Assembly: GCA_946403215.1 (NCBI GenBank)
Contig: CAMIZG010000002.1
Coordinates: 1-64,000 of the forward strand
Reading direction: 5' to 3'
Length of the DNA stretch: 64,000 nt
From: an uncultured Bacteroidales bacterium
GTDB taxonomy: Bacteria; Bacteroidota; Bacteroidia; Bacteroidales; Paludibacteraceae
The notes under the pieces were generated by a model, which did not search any database, was not told the origin of the DNA, and saw only the letters and a program-made list of their open reading frames with translations. Positions within the stretch are counted from its first letter, which is position 1. Every line of letters starts with the position of its first letter. Both the position numbers and the translations under genes were made by a program. This document shows, in pieces, positions 8,837 to 15,676 of the stretch.

Positions 8837-9432
8837 AAAAGATACTATTTTTACATGGCTTTTATGCAAGCGGGCAATGTGTTCCGGCTATGGCATTACG
8901 AGAGGCTTTTGCAGGGAGAGCAGAAGTGCTCACTCCGGATCTGCCTATGCATCCGCAGGACGCGCTTGAAACCATCTCCGAACTAATAGATAGCGAAAAG
9001 CCCGATTTGCTAATCGGGAATAGTTGTGGCGCATTCTATGCGCAAATGATAGCTCCTATAAAATCCATACCTGCGCTGCTGGGCAATCCGCATTTCCGGA
9101 TGTCAGAGTTTCTAAACCAACGCTTAGGGCAGCACGAATACAAATCCCTTCGCAAGGATGGACACCAATCTTTTGTGATTAATGTAGAATTGGTCAAAGA
9201 GTTCGCTGCTCTGGAGGCTACTCAATTTGACAACTGCAATCCTCAATTCAGTGACCAAGTGTGGGGATTGTTCGGCGAGCAGGACACCTTGGCACATTTC
9301 GAACCGCTCTTTCTGACGCACTATTCACATTCCTTCCATTTCCCCGGAGCTCACACGCCCACTGCCCAGGAGGTTCGCGCATGGTACGTCCCGTTGGCAG
9401 AACAATTACTGACGCACTATACAAGTTTTTAG
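8833..9432 (+). CDS. YqiA/YcfP-type alpha/beta hydrolase
   Basis: A 199-residue compact esterase-like protein. It begins MKKILFLHGFYASGQ, with the nucleophile elbow GNSCGA near residue 57, the acid in FGEQDTLAHF near residue 145 and the histidine in FPGAHTPTA. The YqiA family is a minimal alpha/beta hydrolase with esterase activity on short acyl esters; the natural substrate is not known. The ATG overlaps the AlkD copy 2 stop (ATGA), so the two genes are probably translated together. Confidence 0.82.
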   Translation: MKKILFLHGFYASGQCVPAMALREAFAGRAEVLTPDLPMHPQDALETISELIDSEKPDLLIGNSCGAFYAQMIAPIKSIPALLGNPHFRMSEFLNQRLGQHEYKSLRKDGHQSFVINVELVKEFAALEATQFDNCNPQFSDQVWGLFGEQDTLAHFEPLFLTHYSHSFHFPGAHTPTAQEVRAWYVPLAEQLLTHYTSF

Positions 9433-9554
9433 GTTGCACAATACCAGCATTTACATCCTCCGCTTCTGCATGTAGGCGAGCAGTCTTGCATGTGCGTTTC
9501 GACGAGGTCGGGCTTTGCAGGGGTTCACACGTTCCGCATTGTTGCACAATACCA
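9433..9554 (+). repeat. 14-bp direct repeat flanking an unexplained 94-bp segment
   Basis: The sequence GTTGCACAATACCA occurs at 9433-9446 and again at 9541-9554. Between them is GC-balanced sequence with no convincing gene. Reading the minus strand gives an open frame across the segment (containing ARLHAEAEDVNAG), but no family is recognised. It may be a remnant of a larger repeated sequence. Confidence 0.5.
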
Positions 9555-9635
9555 TAGCCCTTCCAATCCCTAACGCGGGGAAGAGTAAGTTTTTCTGTTA
9601 ATTTTTGTTAAACCTATGAACGTACGCACAATAAA

Positions 9636-9667
9636 TTTGCACATGTGAATATTTTTTTGTAATTTTG
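9636..9667 (+). promoter_or_regulatory. Bacteroidota-type promoter of the 11-residue-repeat protein
   Basis: TTTG at 9636-9639 and TAATTTTG at 9660-9667 are separated by exactly 20 bases, matching the sigma-ABfr consensus. The start codon follows 26 bp after the -7 box. Confidence 0.8.
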
Positions 9668-9693
9668 CAGCACAAAATTATTGAAAACAAGAT

Positions 9694-10032
9694 ATGAAAC
9701 GTATATTTACATTGTTATTTTGTTTTGCCATTGCCATCTGTGCGGTGGCTGCTGATGTCAAAATCGACAAGGAGAATTGTACTATTACCAAAGACGGCAA
9801 GACATACAATTTGTATGGAAAGGTAAAGATTGTGGATTCGTTTGAGGACATCAAAGTCAAAATCGTAGATGCCTTTGAAGACGCAGATATCAAAATTGTG
9901 GATGCCTTTGAGGACTCATGCGGCAAGGTCAAAATAGTTGAGAATTTTGAAGATGTCAAAGTGAAGATAGTGGACTCTTTTGAAGATATAAAAATCAAGA
10001 TAGTAGATTCTTTTGAAGGAGTAAAGAAATAA
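9694..10032 (+). CDS. Secreted 11-residue-repeat protein, copy 1
   Basis: A 112-residue protein with a signal peptide (residues 1-19, cleaved after VAA). After a short leader (KIDKENCTITKDGKTY) the rest is six near-identical units of the form VKIVDSFEDIK, each 11 residues, the third lengthened by a Cys-containing insert (SCGK). Alternating hydrophobic and polar residues suggest a beta-solenoid or stacked-strand fold. Proteins with related KxVDSFxD repeats are known from several bacteria, without established function. A second, decapitated copy is at 12783. Both DNA copies are close in sequence, so the duplication is recent. Confidence 0.75.
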   Translation: MKRIFTLLFCFAIAICAVAADVKIDKENCTITKDGKTYNLYGKVKIVDSFEDIKVKIVDAFEDADIKIVDAFEDSCGKVKIVENFEDVKVKIVDSFEDIKIKIVDSFEGVKK

Positions 10033-10081
10033 GAACTCTTTGGCTCTCTCGCTAACCCGATAACTCGATCTCTCGGAACTC

Positions 10082-10362
10082 CAGTCTGCTCCACCACAGA
10101 GCAGGCTGGCTTTTTCTTCGTCTCGTTCGCGGTACTTTAGTGCCGCGTTTTTCTTCGTCTATTTCGTCGGATAATATCCGACACCTTCGTGATCACCTAA
10201 TCACGTGAGCACGTGGTAACGATTTCTTTCTTCTTTTCCCTGCATTTGATTCCGGCTGTTTCTCGCGTTCCTGCATCGTGCATTGATGCGCGATTTGTAT
10301 TACGTTTCTGACACGGAACAAAGCTCCGTTTTTTCTTCCGTTACGTCGGATGCCATCCGACG
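10082..10362 (+). terminator. Array of terminator-like hairpins behind the repeat-protein gene
   Basis: At least five hairpins follow one another. Stems are CAGTCTGCTC/GAGCAGGCTG (10082-10108), CGCGGTAC/GTGCCGCG (10128-10147), GTCGGAT/ATCCGAC (10166-10182), ACGGA/TCCGT (10313-10329) and CGTCGGAT/ATCCGACG (10344-10362). Three are followed by T-rich runs of the type TTTTTCTTC. One strong terminator would be enough, so the tandem series is unusual. No gene is seen in the stretch 10033-10459. Confidence 0.7.
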
Positions 10363-10408
10363 ATTTTTCACAAAAATCTCATTTTTCTCACATTTTCACC
10401 GTCCGAAA

Positions 10409-10440
10409 TTTGCATATCTCAAAATAAAATTGTAATTTTG
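10409..10440 (+). promoter_or_regulatory. Promoter of the 10460-11470 gene pair
   Basis: TTTG at 10409-10412 and TAATTTTG at 10433-10440 with 20 bases between. The ATG of the next gene is 20 bp downstream. Confidence 0.8.
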
Positions 10441-10459
10441 CAAGCAAAATTTTGATATT

Positions 10460-11236
10460 ATGAAAATACAATTAGTTTCTTTTCCTGTTTACTCGCGTCT
10501 CACAAGAAAAATGAAATATGAGCGGATAGAGTTGATTGCTAAAGTTCTTAATAATAGTTCAGTGGATTTTGTGATGTTCAGCGAACGTGTATTAAAAGAC
10601 TCTTCAGACCTAATTGTTATTAGGAGTTTGGTGAAAAACAAATCTATTTCAGCCTTCATAGAACTCAATGAGTTTAGTGGACTCAATGGCAATTGTATGT
10701 ATTTGTTCCAGGATGGTCAATGGATATATATTAGCAATCAAGTTTTTGCAGAGTCAAAAGAGGCAAATAAAGCTAGTATTAAGTATTTAGTGGATGAACT
10801 AGATGGTAAACATTTCAACATGAGACGACAATTTTCTGTCTCTGGTAAGAAATTCATGGTGTTTAACTGTGGTGAGAATAACATTTTGAAAGGAAGCACA
10901 GGAGTTGCAGAATTTAGATTAAAGGGTGAATATACTCTTGAAGAAAAGTTTGAGCGTCGTATAAATGAGGTTGATATTGTCCTCAATCCCGTACATACCA
11001 AGTGGGGATGGTTCGCTAAATTCTTAGCTCGAATTAGAAAATTCAGTGAAAATAAAAGATACTGTTTTTCATCGTGCCAATTAGAAGATGGTCAATTAGA
11101 GAAAGCGGTTGAAAATCCAAGGAATAATACTGCACACGTAGCAATGTATAATTCAGATTTTATAGCACCAATCGAAACTGAAGTTATGGAAGCTGGTGAT
11201 GAGAAAGTATTAGTTCAGACTTATGAGATCAAGTAA
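10460..11236 (+). CDS. Divergent nitrilase-like (C-N hydrolase fold) protein, low-GC
   Basis: A 258-residue soluble protein. Candidate C-N hydrolase landmarks are FVMFSER near residue 39 (catalytic Glu position), a later KKFMVFNCGENN (catalytic Cys position, about residue 137) and DIVLNPVHTKWG (the strand after the active site). Similarity is fold-level only, so a carbon-nitrogen hydrolase role is tentative. The gene is visibly richer in A and T than its neighbours and uses TTA/AAT-type codons, which suggests recent transfer. It has its own promoter and is followed after 3 bp by a small secreted protein. Confidence 0.5.
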   Translation: MKIQLVSFPVYSRLTRKMKYERIELIAKVLNNSSVDFVMFSERVLKDSSDLIVIRSLVKNKSISAFIELNEFSGLNGNCMYLFQDGQWIYISNQVFAESKEANKASIKYLVDELDGKHFNMRRQFSVSGKKFMVFNCGENNILKGSTGVAEFRLKGEYTLEEKFERRINEVDIVLNPVHTKWGWFAKFLARIRKFSENKRYCFSSCQLEDGQLEKAVENPRNNTAHVAMYNSDFIAPIETEVMEAGDEKVLVQTYEIK

Positions 11237-11239
11237 ATA

Positions 11240-11470
11240 ATGGAGCGATTTTTACCAATATTATTGTGCCTTATCTTTTCGATTAGTGCTATAGCATCCG
11301 ATGTCATGTCATACGACGAATCGTTAAAACGCGTAGAGGAGATTGTTTCCTATTTAGAAGGCGCGGAAGCTATTAGTATGGAAGAATACAAAAAGCTGGC
11401 CGCCGAAGCCACCAGCCTTTTGAATCGTTGCAAACAGGAACTTGACGGTTTAGTCGAACAAGTTCATTGA
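11240..11470 (+). CDS. Small secreted helical protein
   Basis: A 76-residue protein with a signal peptide (MERFLPILLCLIFSISAIAS) and a mature part of about 56 residues predicted to be one or two amphipathic helices (RVEEIVSYLEGAE, EYKKLAAEATSLLNRCKQEL). No family is recognised. It follows the nitrilase-like gene by 3 bp, so they are probably one transcript. Its last 21 bp overlap the 3' end of cysK on the opposite strand. Confidence 0.6.
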   Translation: MERFLPILLCLIFSISAIASDVMSYDESLKRVEEIVSYLEGAEAISMEEYKKLAAEATSLLNRCKQELDGLVEQVH

Positions 11471-12364
11471 CAGATAGCGCTCGCCTGTATCCGGCAGTAC
11501 AGCTACAATCGTTTTTTCTTTATTTGCCTCATCACGAGCCAGTTTCAGAGCAGCAGAAAACGCTGCACCGGAAGAGATTCCGACCAGTAATCCTTGTGTT
11601 CGAGCTAACGTACGGACACCTTCAAAAGCTGTCTCGTCTTCGATAGTGATGATACGGTCTACAATATTGCCATCATAGGTCTGAGGCACAAATCCTGCGC
11701 CTATTCCCTGAATGCGATGTTTGCCCGGTGTGCCGGTTGACAAAACAGGAGAAGAAGCCGGTTCTACAGCCACTATTTGTGCAGCAGGATTATGTTTTTT
11801 AATGGCCTTTCCTGCTCCGGAAACAGTACCTCCGGTACCTACTCCGGCAACAAAAATATCCACTTTCCCGTTTGTATCTGCCCAAATCTCCTCACCTGTT
11901 GTCCGTTCGTGGATAGCAGGGTTGGCAGGATTGATGAACTGGCCTAAGATAACTGAACCCGGGATAGACTCACGCAATTCTTCTGCACGACGGATAGCTC
12001 CTTTCATTCCTTCCGCACCCGGAGTGAGTTCTAATGTCGCTCCATATGCTTTGAGGAGGTTACGACGTTCAACACTCATCGTGTCCGGCATGGTGAGAAT
12101 AACTTTATACCCCTTTGCTGCTCCGACCCACGCCAGACCAACACCTGTGTTTCCGCTTGTAGGTTCAATGATAGTAGCACCTTTTTTAAGCAAACCTTTT
12201 TGCTCTGCATCTTCTACCATAGCCAAAGCAATGCGGTCTTTGACACTGCCACCGGGATTAAAATACTCCAACTTGACAATGATACGTGCTTGTTGTCCTT
12301 CTAAATTTTTGATTTCTAGCATCGGTGTGCGACCGATCAATTCAGTTAGTTGATTGTAAACCAT
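11450..12364 (-). CDS. cysK: Cysteine synthase A (O-acetylserine sulfhydrylase)
   Basis: A 304-residue PLP enzyme that makes cysteine from O-acetylserine and sulfide in the cytoplasm. The PLP lysine is in PGGSVKDR (about residue 42), the substrate loop is EPTSGNTG, and the phosphate-binding glycine loop is GVGTGGTVSG. Length and motif order are those of CysK rather than CysM or cystathionine synthase. The gene stands alone behind a 250-base leader that holds a Cys-rich leader peptide and a terminator (see separate entries), so its transcription is probably controlled by cysteine supply. Confidence 0.95.
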   Translation of the reverse strand: MVYNQLTELIGRTPMLEIKNLEGQQARIIVKLEYFNPGGSVKDRIALAMVEDAEQKGLLKKGATIIEPTSGNTGVGLAWVGAAKGYKVILTMPDTMSVERRNLLKAYGATLELTPGAEGMKGAIRRAEELRESIPGSVILGQFINPANPAIHERTTGEEIWADTNGKVDIFVAGVGTGGTVSGAGKAIKKHNPAAQIVAVEPASSPVLSTGTPGKHRIQGIGAGFVPQTYDGNIVDRIITIEDETAFEGVRTLARTQGLLVGISSGAAFSAALKLARDEANKEKTIVAVLPDTGERYLSMNLFD

Positions 12365-12420
12365 ACGAATTATTATTAAATGTGTTGATAATATGCCTAC
12401 TCCATACGAATATGATTGCT

Positions 12421-12457
12421 AAATAAAAACGACTCACCTCGTATGGGGTAAGCCGTT
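12421..12457 (-). terminator. Intrinsic terminator inside the cysK leader
   Basis: On the minus strand an 11-13 bp stem (CGGCTTACCCC against GAGGTGAGTCG, with two G-T pairs and one mismatch) closes on the loop ATAC and is followed directly by TTTTTATTT. It lies 57 bp before the cysK start codon and 32 bp after the leader-peptide stop, the place expected for an attenuator. Its 5' arm contains ACCCCATA, which can instead pair with TATGGGGT in the leader ORF. Confidence 0.75.
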
Positions 12458-12489
12458 AACTTTGATATATCGTGCCTATATCATATACG

Positions 12490-12552
12490 TTAAGCAACAC
12501 CCCATAGAGGCGTGGTACAACAACATATATTAAAGAGGCTGACTGTCATCAT
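12490..12552 (-). CDS. Putative Cys-rich leader peptide of cysK
   Basis: A 20-codon ORF, MMTVSLFNICCCTTPLWGVA, too short for the ORF track. It begins about 18 bases after the predicted transcription start and carries three consecutive TGT Cys codons at positions 10-12. The codons CTA TGG GGT further on contain TATGGGGT, an exact complement of the terminator's 5' arm. A ribosome stalled at the Cys codons would leave this segment free to pair and block the terminator; one that reaches the stop codon would cover it. The placement is that of a classical amino-acid attenuator. Translation itself is inferred. Confidence 0.7.
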   Translation of the reverse strand: MMTVSLFNICCCTTPLWGVA

Positions 12553-12576
12553 TTCCGTTTCTTTCAAATTTCGGTG

Positions 12577-12608
12577 CAAAGGTAATACATTTTTTTTAAT
12601 TCTGCAAA
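12577..12608 (-). promoter_or_regulatory. cysK promoter
   Basis: On the minus strand TTTG (12608-12605) and TACCTTTG (12584-12577) are separated by exactly 20 bases. Transcription from here would include the Cys-rich leader ORF and the terminator. Confidence 0.82.
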
Positions 12609-12652
12609 TACTTTATGCATTTTTTTGAAAAAAAACTTATTCTTTGCTTTTA

Positions 12653-12787
12653 TTACTCTTCGCTAAAATGCACTAACACATGGCGATAGGAGTTAAAGAT
12701 CTTGGACTTGGAAACAAAACCGAGATATCTTCTGTCTTGGTCCACTACGGGCAGATTCCATGCTCCTGTATCTTCAAAAATCTCCAA
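12653..12787 (-). pseudogene. C-terminal remnant of a ClC chloride channel (CBS domain end)
   Basis: Read on the minus strand the segment gives IFEDTGAWNLPVVD, then YLGFVSKSKIFNSYR and a stop after HFSEE. This is the usual ending of Bacteroidota ClC-type channels with a C-terminal CBS pair. Everything upstream of the last 40-odd residues is missing: the sequence switches abruptly at about 12785 into the second copy of the 11-residue-repeat protein on the other strand. No intact ClC gene is in the window. Confidence 0.8.
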
Positions 12788-13058
12788 GATAGACAAAGAT
12801 AATTGCACTATCACCAAAGATGGAAAGACCTACAAGCTTTACGGCAAGGTAAAGATTGTAGATTCCTTTGAGGATATCAAGGTAAAGATCGTGGATAATT
12901 TCGAGGACGCAGACATCAAGATTGTTGATGCCTTTGAGGACTCTTGTGGCAAGGTCAAAATCGTGGAGCACTTTGAGGACGTCAAAGTCAAAATAGTTGA
13001 CAACTTCGAAGACATCAAAATCAAAATAGTAGAACATTTCGAAGGCGTAAAGAAATAA
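12702..13058 (+). pseudogene. 11-residue-repeat protein, copy 2, lacking its signal peptide
   Basis: From 12783 on the sequence matches the gene at 9694 (KIDKDNCTITKDGKTY, then six VKIVDxFEDxK units, the same SCGK insert and the same GVKK end). The first 28 residues of the open frame are not homologous: they are antisense to the ClC remnant. The signal peptide and the promoter of copy 1 are therefore missing. It could still be expressed inside the cell from a chance start, but loss of function is more likely. Confidence 0.72.
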
Positions 13059-13083
13059 AAATACAAAACTTTATTACACGATT

Positions 13084-13114
13084 CGCAGACTGATGTAATT
13101 TACCTGCGTTTTTT
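13084..13114 (+). terminator. Likely terminator after repeat-protein copy 2
   Basis: CGCAG (13084-13088) pairs with CTGCG (13104-13108) and is followed by a run of six T. The stem is short, so strength is uncertain. Confidence 0.45.
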
Positions 13115-13252
13115 CTTTAAGTCACGTTTGTTTGCCCTGCCAAGCAGCTGCGCCCTGCACTCTACCTGCCGGTGGCTGCAATTACCTCCAATCGCGTTCG
13201 AACGAAGATATTGGAATTAATCGGAGTAAAACCTCAAAAATCTTCGGAATTA

Positions 13253-13284
13253 TTTGCATATATCAAAAAAAAGTAGTATCTTTG
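13253..13284 (+). promoter_or_regulatory. Promoter without an intact gene
   Basis: TTTG at 13253-13256 and TATCTTTG at 13277-13284, spacing 20. It points into 13290-13660, where only short broken frames and an 11-bp repeat array are found, so the gene it once served appears to be lost or it drives a non-coding transcript. Confidence 0.7.
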
Positions 13285-13410
13285 CACTCGATTTCAAAAG
13301 TGTTCTTTTTCCCGTTTGGAGCAACCGCTTGTGGCCGTACATTCCAATGTCCTACAACATCCCGCCTCGCCCTAAAATCGAGTTTTTATAATGGTTAATA
13401 GCACCCAAAA

Positions 13411-13465
13411 GCGCGTGATTAGCGCGTGATAACCGGGTAGTTACCGCGTCATTAGCACGTTATTC
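13411..13465 (+). repeat. 11-bp tandem array A (five imperfect units)
   Basis: Five consecutive 11-bp units, the first two GCGCGTGATTA and GCGCGTGATAA, the next three more diverged but keeping the phase (consensus about SCGCGTNATTA). It lies 127 bp downstream of a good promoter. A period of 11 bp is close to one DNA turn. Nothing coding explains it. Confidence 0.8.
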
Positions 13466-13512
13466 ATATGACGTAAACGGGAGGAAAACTTGACGAACAC
13501 TCGAAATCCTAA

Positions 13513-13662
13513 CTCTATGCCCAGTTCAAGAAACCCGACCCAGAAGCGCCTTTCGAGAAAAAACTGCGTCCCGGCGCATCCAAACTCTACCGGAAGCAGT
13601 ACTCCAAACTCGACACATTCATCCAAGCCCTCCTTCGCCAAAAAACAGCAATAAACAACTAA
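13513..13662 (+). pseudogene. Coding-like remnant of unknown family
   Basis: A 49-codon frame opened by a stop rather than a start reads YAQFKKPDPEAPFEKKLRPG, continues with KLYRKQYSKLDTF and ends in a stop. It has a basic, protein-like composition but no start codon, and no family is recognised. Together with the orphan promoter it suggests a decayed gene. Confidence 0.35.
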
Positions 13663-13663
13663 A

Positions 13664-13708
13664 AATCCCGCAAACCCTTGCACATGTGGGATTTTTTTTG
13701 TACCTTTG
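13664..13708 (+). promoter_or_regulatory. Hairpin-embedded promoter, site A
   Basis: The arms AATCCCGCA (13664-13672) and TGTGGGATT (13685-13693) can form a 9-bp stem (one G-T) followed by T8, as in a terminator. The -33 element (CTTG, 13677-13680) sits in the loop and TACCTTTG (13701-13708) follows after exactly 20 bases. The flavodoxin-like oxidoreductase starts 34 bp downstream. Confidence 0.75.
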
Positions 13709-13741
13709 CACCGTTAAACGACGCAAATAAGACGAAAAACT

Positions 13742-14257
13742 ATGCAAGTCCTCATTTTACAAGGCTCTCCGAGAGCCAAAGGTAACACCGCATGGATGGC
13801 GGAAGAGTACAAGAACGCTGCCGAGGCAGCAGGTCATAACGTGACGCTCGTCAACGTAGCGCACAAGCATATAGCAGGCTGTCTGGCGTGTGAGTATTGC
13901 CACGGCAAAGGCAATGGCGCATGCATCCAGAAAGATGACATGCAAGAGCTTTATCCGCTGATGGCAGAAGCCGACGTGCTTGTATTGGCTGCACCGATCT
14001 ATTACTTCACGCTCAGCGCGCAGATTCAGGCTCCAATACAACGCATGTACTGCGTCAACGCACCGGCTAAGGTGAAGAAGATGGCGCTGCTCTGCTCGTC
14101 GTATTCGCCCGGCGTGTATGATGGCGCACTCGCCGAGTTCCGTGACATCTGCAACTACTGGCAAGTAGAGAACATGGGTCACGTCACCGCCAAGATCGAC
14201 GAACAAAAGACCGAAGCCACGAAGCAGAAGATTGTGGAGTTGGTTGGAAAAATCTAA
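13742..14257 (+). CDS. Flavodoxin-fold NAD(P)H-dependent oxidoreductase
   Basis: A 171-residue FMN reductase-like protein. It starts QVLILQGSPRAKGNTAWMAEE, the FMN phosphate-binding loop, and carries CLACEYCHGKGNGACIQKDD, the Cys-containing segment of the iron-sulfur flavoprotein/NADPH-dependent FMN reductase group, and the core strand LVLAAPIYYFTLSAQIQ. It probably transfers electrons from NAD(P)H through FMN; the acceptor is unknown. It has its own hairpin-embedded promoter. Confidence 0.88.
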   Translation: MQVLILQGSPRAKGNTAWMAEEYKNAAEAAGHNVTLVNVAHKHIAGCLACEYCHGKGNGACIQKDDMQELYPLMAEADVLVLAAPIYYFTLSAQIQAPIQRMYCVNAPAKVKKMALLCSSYSPGVYDGALAEFRDICNYWQVENMGHVTAKIDEQKTEATKQKIVELVGKI

Positions 14258-14279
14258 CTACTTATGAATGGAAATAGAT

Positions 14280-14338
14280 ATGTACATTGACGATTATAGA
14301 GAATAGTGTCTTTCCCTAAATATGGCAAGAAAAAATGA
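14280..14338 (+). pseudogene. MmcQ/YjbR remnant: both ends kept, about 95 codons lost
   Basis: The ATG frame reads MYIDDYRE, an amber stop where the intact gene at 5662 has Tyr, then CLSL. Directly after it, in a shifted frame, comes KYGKKK and a stop, matching the intact end KYSKKK. Only the first 13 and last 6-7 codons survive. The remnant's stop still overlaps the next ATG as ATGA, the same junction seen after the intact copy. Confidence 0.78.
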
Positions 14339-14955
14339 CCCAAGGCACCACTAATATCATCTTTGATTTCGGCGGCGTGCTGATGAAGCATGACAGAGAA
14401 GGTTGTATGAATGACCTTCGCCAATTCATGGCGGACGAGGATGTAACGTATGTCCTTGGATTTGGGAATGACAACGACGATACGCTGCGGGCGAAGCTCG
14501 AAAGAGGGGAATGCGACACGCACTATTTTCTGGAACGTGTGCTGGCGCTTTGCAAGCCCGGCACAACAGAGCAACAAGTCATTGACGCGTGGAATACGGT
14601 ACATGCCGGCATTCCGGATGAAGCATGGGAAACTATACGTCAGTTGCGCACCAAAGGCTATCGCACCTATCTCATGTCGAACACAGACGCGATCCATTGG
14701 CAACATACGTTGTCGCTCTATCGGCAGCAGGTAGAGAGTTTGTTTGATGGCGTGTTCTTGTCCTTTGAATTGAAGCTAACGAAACCCGCAGAAGCGATCT
14801 TTCGGCATGTCGCCAATGTGATAGGCGACGGACAAACGATCTTTGTGGATGATATGGAAGCGAACCGCCTTGCTGCACAGCAGTTTGTTAGTTGGCAGAC
14901 CTGCGCAAGCATGGAAGAACTGCTACTTATTTCATTCCCCGATAGATCTCTGTGA
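14335..14955 (+). CDS. HAD-superfamily phosphatase
   Basis: A 206-residue hydrolase of the HAD-IA type. Motif I is IIFDFGGVL, with the nucleophile Asp at residue 11; motif II is LMSNTD near residue 112; the motif III lysine is in LKLTKP near 143; motif IV is IFVDDME near 166. A helical cap lies between motifs I and II. Substrates of this group are typically small phosphorylated metabolites. Its C-terminus overlaps the 3' end of the minus-strand gene at 14927 by 29 bp. Confidence 0.88.
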   Translation: MTQGTTNIIFDFGGVLMKHDREGCMNDLRQFMADEDVTYVLGFGNDNDDTLRAKLERGECDTHYFLERVLALCKPGTTEQQVIDAWNTVHAGIPDEAWETIRQLRTKGYRTYLMSNTDAIHWQHTLSLYRQQVESLFDGVFLSFELKLTKPAEAIFRHVANVIGDGQTIFVDDMEANRLAAQQFVSWQTCASMEELLLISFPDRSL

Positions 14956-15343
14956 ACATCCAGCCGTAGAAGTGCTTGTAGTCCTTTCTGTCCGGTGAGA
15001 ACGTGGCACGGTACTCCGCATACTTTTGCTGCCAGATCCGCGCCTGCTCTCTATCCTCCTCGCCATACTCCTCCGGATGATAACACACACGCTCAATGTC
15101 GTGCGCCATCCTTTGTGCGGCTTTGATCATCTCACGGTTGCGCGTCGCACCTTCCGACCATGCCCCTTCATGAAAATGGTACGTATACACCAAGTGCACC
15201 TTACTCCCGTCTTCATCTATCCATTTCTCTCCCCAGTAATGCCACTTGCACACTAACCGTGCACGATTAGCCTGTCCGTCCTTTACACAGTCCAGAGCGC
15301 CTTTCACTGTGTCAATTGCATCTACAAATGTTACTCTTGCCAT
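14927..15343 (-). CDS. Hypothetical protein with an element-associated N-terminus
   Basis: A 138-residue soluble protein of unknown function. The N-terminus MARVTFVDAIDTVKGALD resembles that of the chimeric ORF at 17760 (MSKVKYNIAIDTWRGTLDSR) and of small proteins often seen in Bacteroidota mobile elements. The rest is rich in Trp, Tyr, His and charged residues (WHYWGEKW, DYKHFYGWMF). It may bind nucleic acid, but nothing proves it. Five 8-bp repeats end 6 bp before its start codon. Confidence 0.6.
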   Translation of the reverse strand: MARVTFVDAIDTVKGALDCVKDGQANRARLVCKWHYWGEKWIDEDGSKVHLVYTYHFHEGAWSEGATRNREMIKAAQRMAHDIERVCYHPEEYGEEDREQARIWQQKYAEYRATFSPDRKDYKHFYGWMFTEIYRGMK

Positions 15344-15349
15344 AAAAAA

Positions 15350-15389
15350 GTTAAATTGTTAAATCGTTAAACTGTTAAATTGTTAATCG
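15350..15389 (-). repeat. 8-bp tandem repeat (GTTAAATT x5) at a gene start
   Basis: Five units of GTTAAATT with single changes lie immediately upstream of the start codon of the minus-strand gene at 15343. It is one of the family of short-period arrays at gene starts in this window. Confidence 0.88.
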
Positions 15390-15562
15390 GGGAGTATGTT
15401 GTTGGCGTTTTGGGTGGACTAAAGTCTAGGATTAGCCCGATGCAACTTCATATACGGTCCGTTTTTGAGTCGTTTCCGAAGTACCCGAATACCATTCGGG
15501 TGCAACAGACAAAATATAAGAATGAGCACAACAACTGCCACCAACGCTGAAGAAAAAATGAG

Positions 15563-15656
15563 TGGCAGTTTGGCAGTTTTAACTTAATCTGTTGATAGTA
15601 AGCAAGTAAGGAACTGCCATTAAGGTAGTAGAAACTGCCAAACTGCCAAAACTGCC
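15563..15656. repeat. 17-bp perfect inverted repeat with tandem AACTGCC units
   Basis: TGGCAGTTTGGCAGTTT (15563-15579) is the exact reverse complement of 15632-15648. The right arm continues with a third copy of AAACTGCC (15649-15656) and another GAACTGCC lies at 15611. The structure is just beyond the 3' end of the DUF3987 gene. It could be a terminator-like hairpin or a protein-binding site. The interval 15390-15676 holds no gene. Confidence 0.8.
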
Positions 15657-15676
15657 GCTCAAAATTTTTGCATAAT

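Noticed and set aside
13132-13398. 88-codon ORF MPCQAAAPCTLPAGG...
   Set aside because: It crosses a clear promoter (13253-13284), has no family likeness and a composition typical of non-coding sequence.
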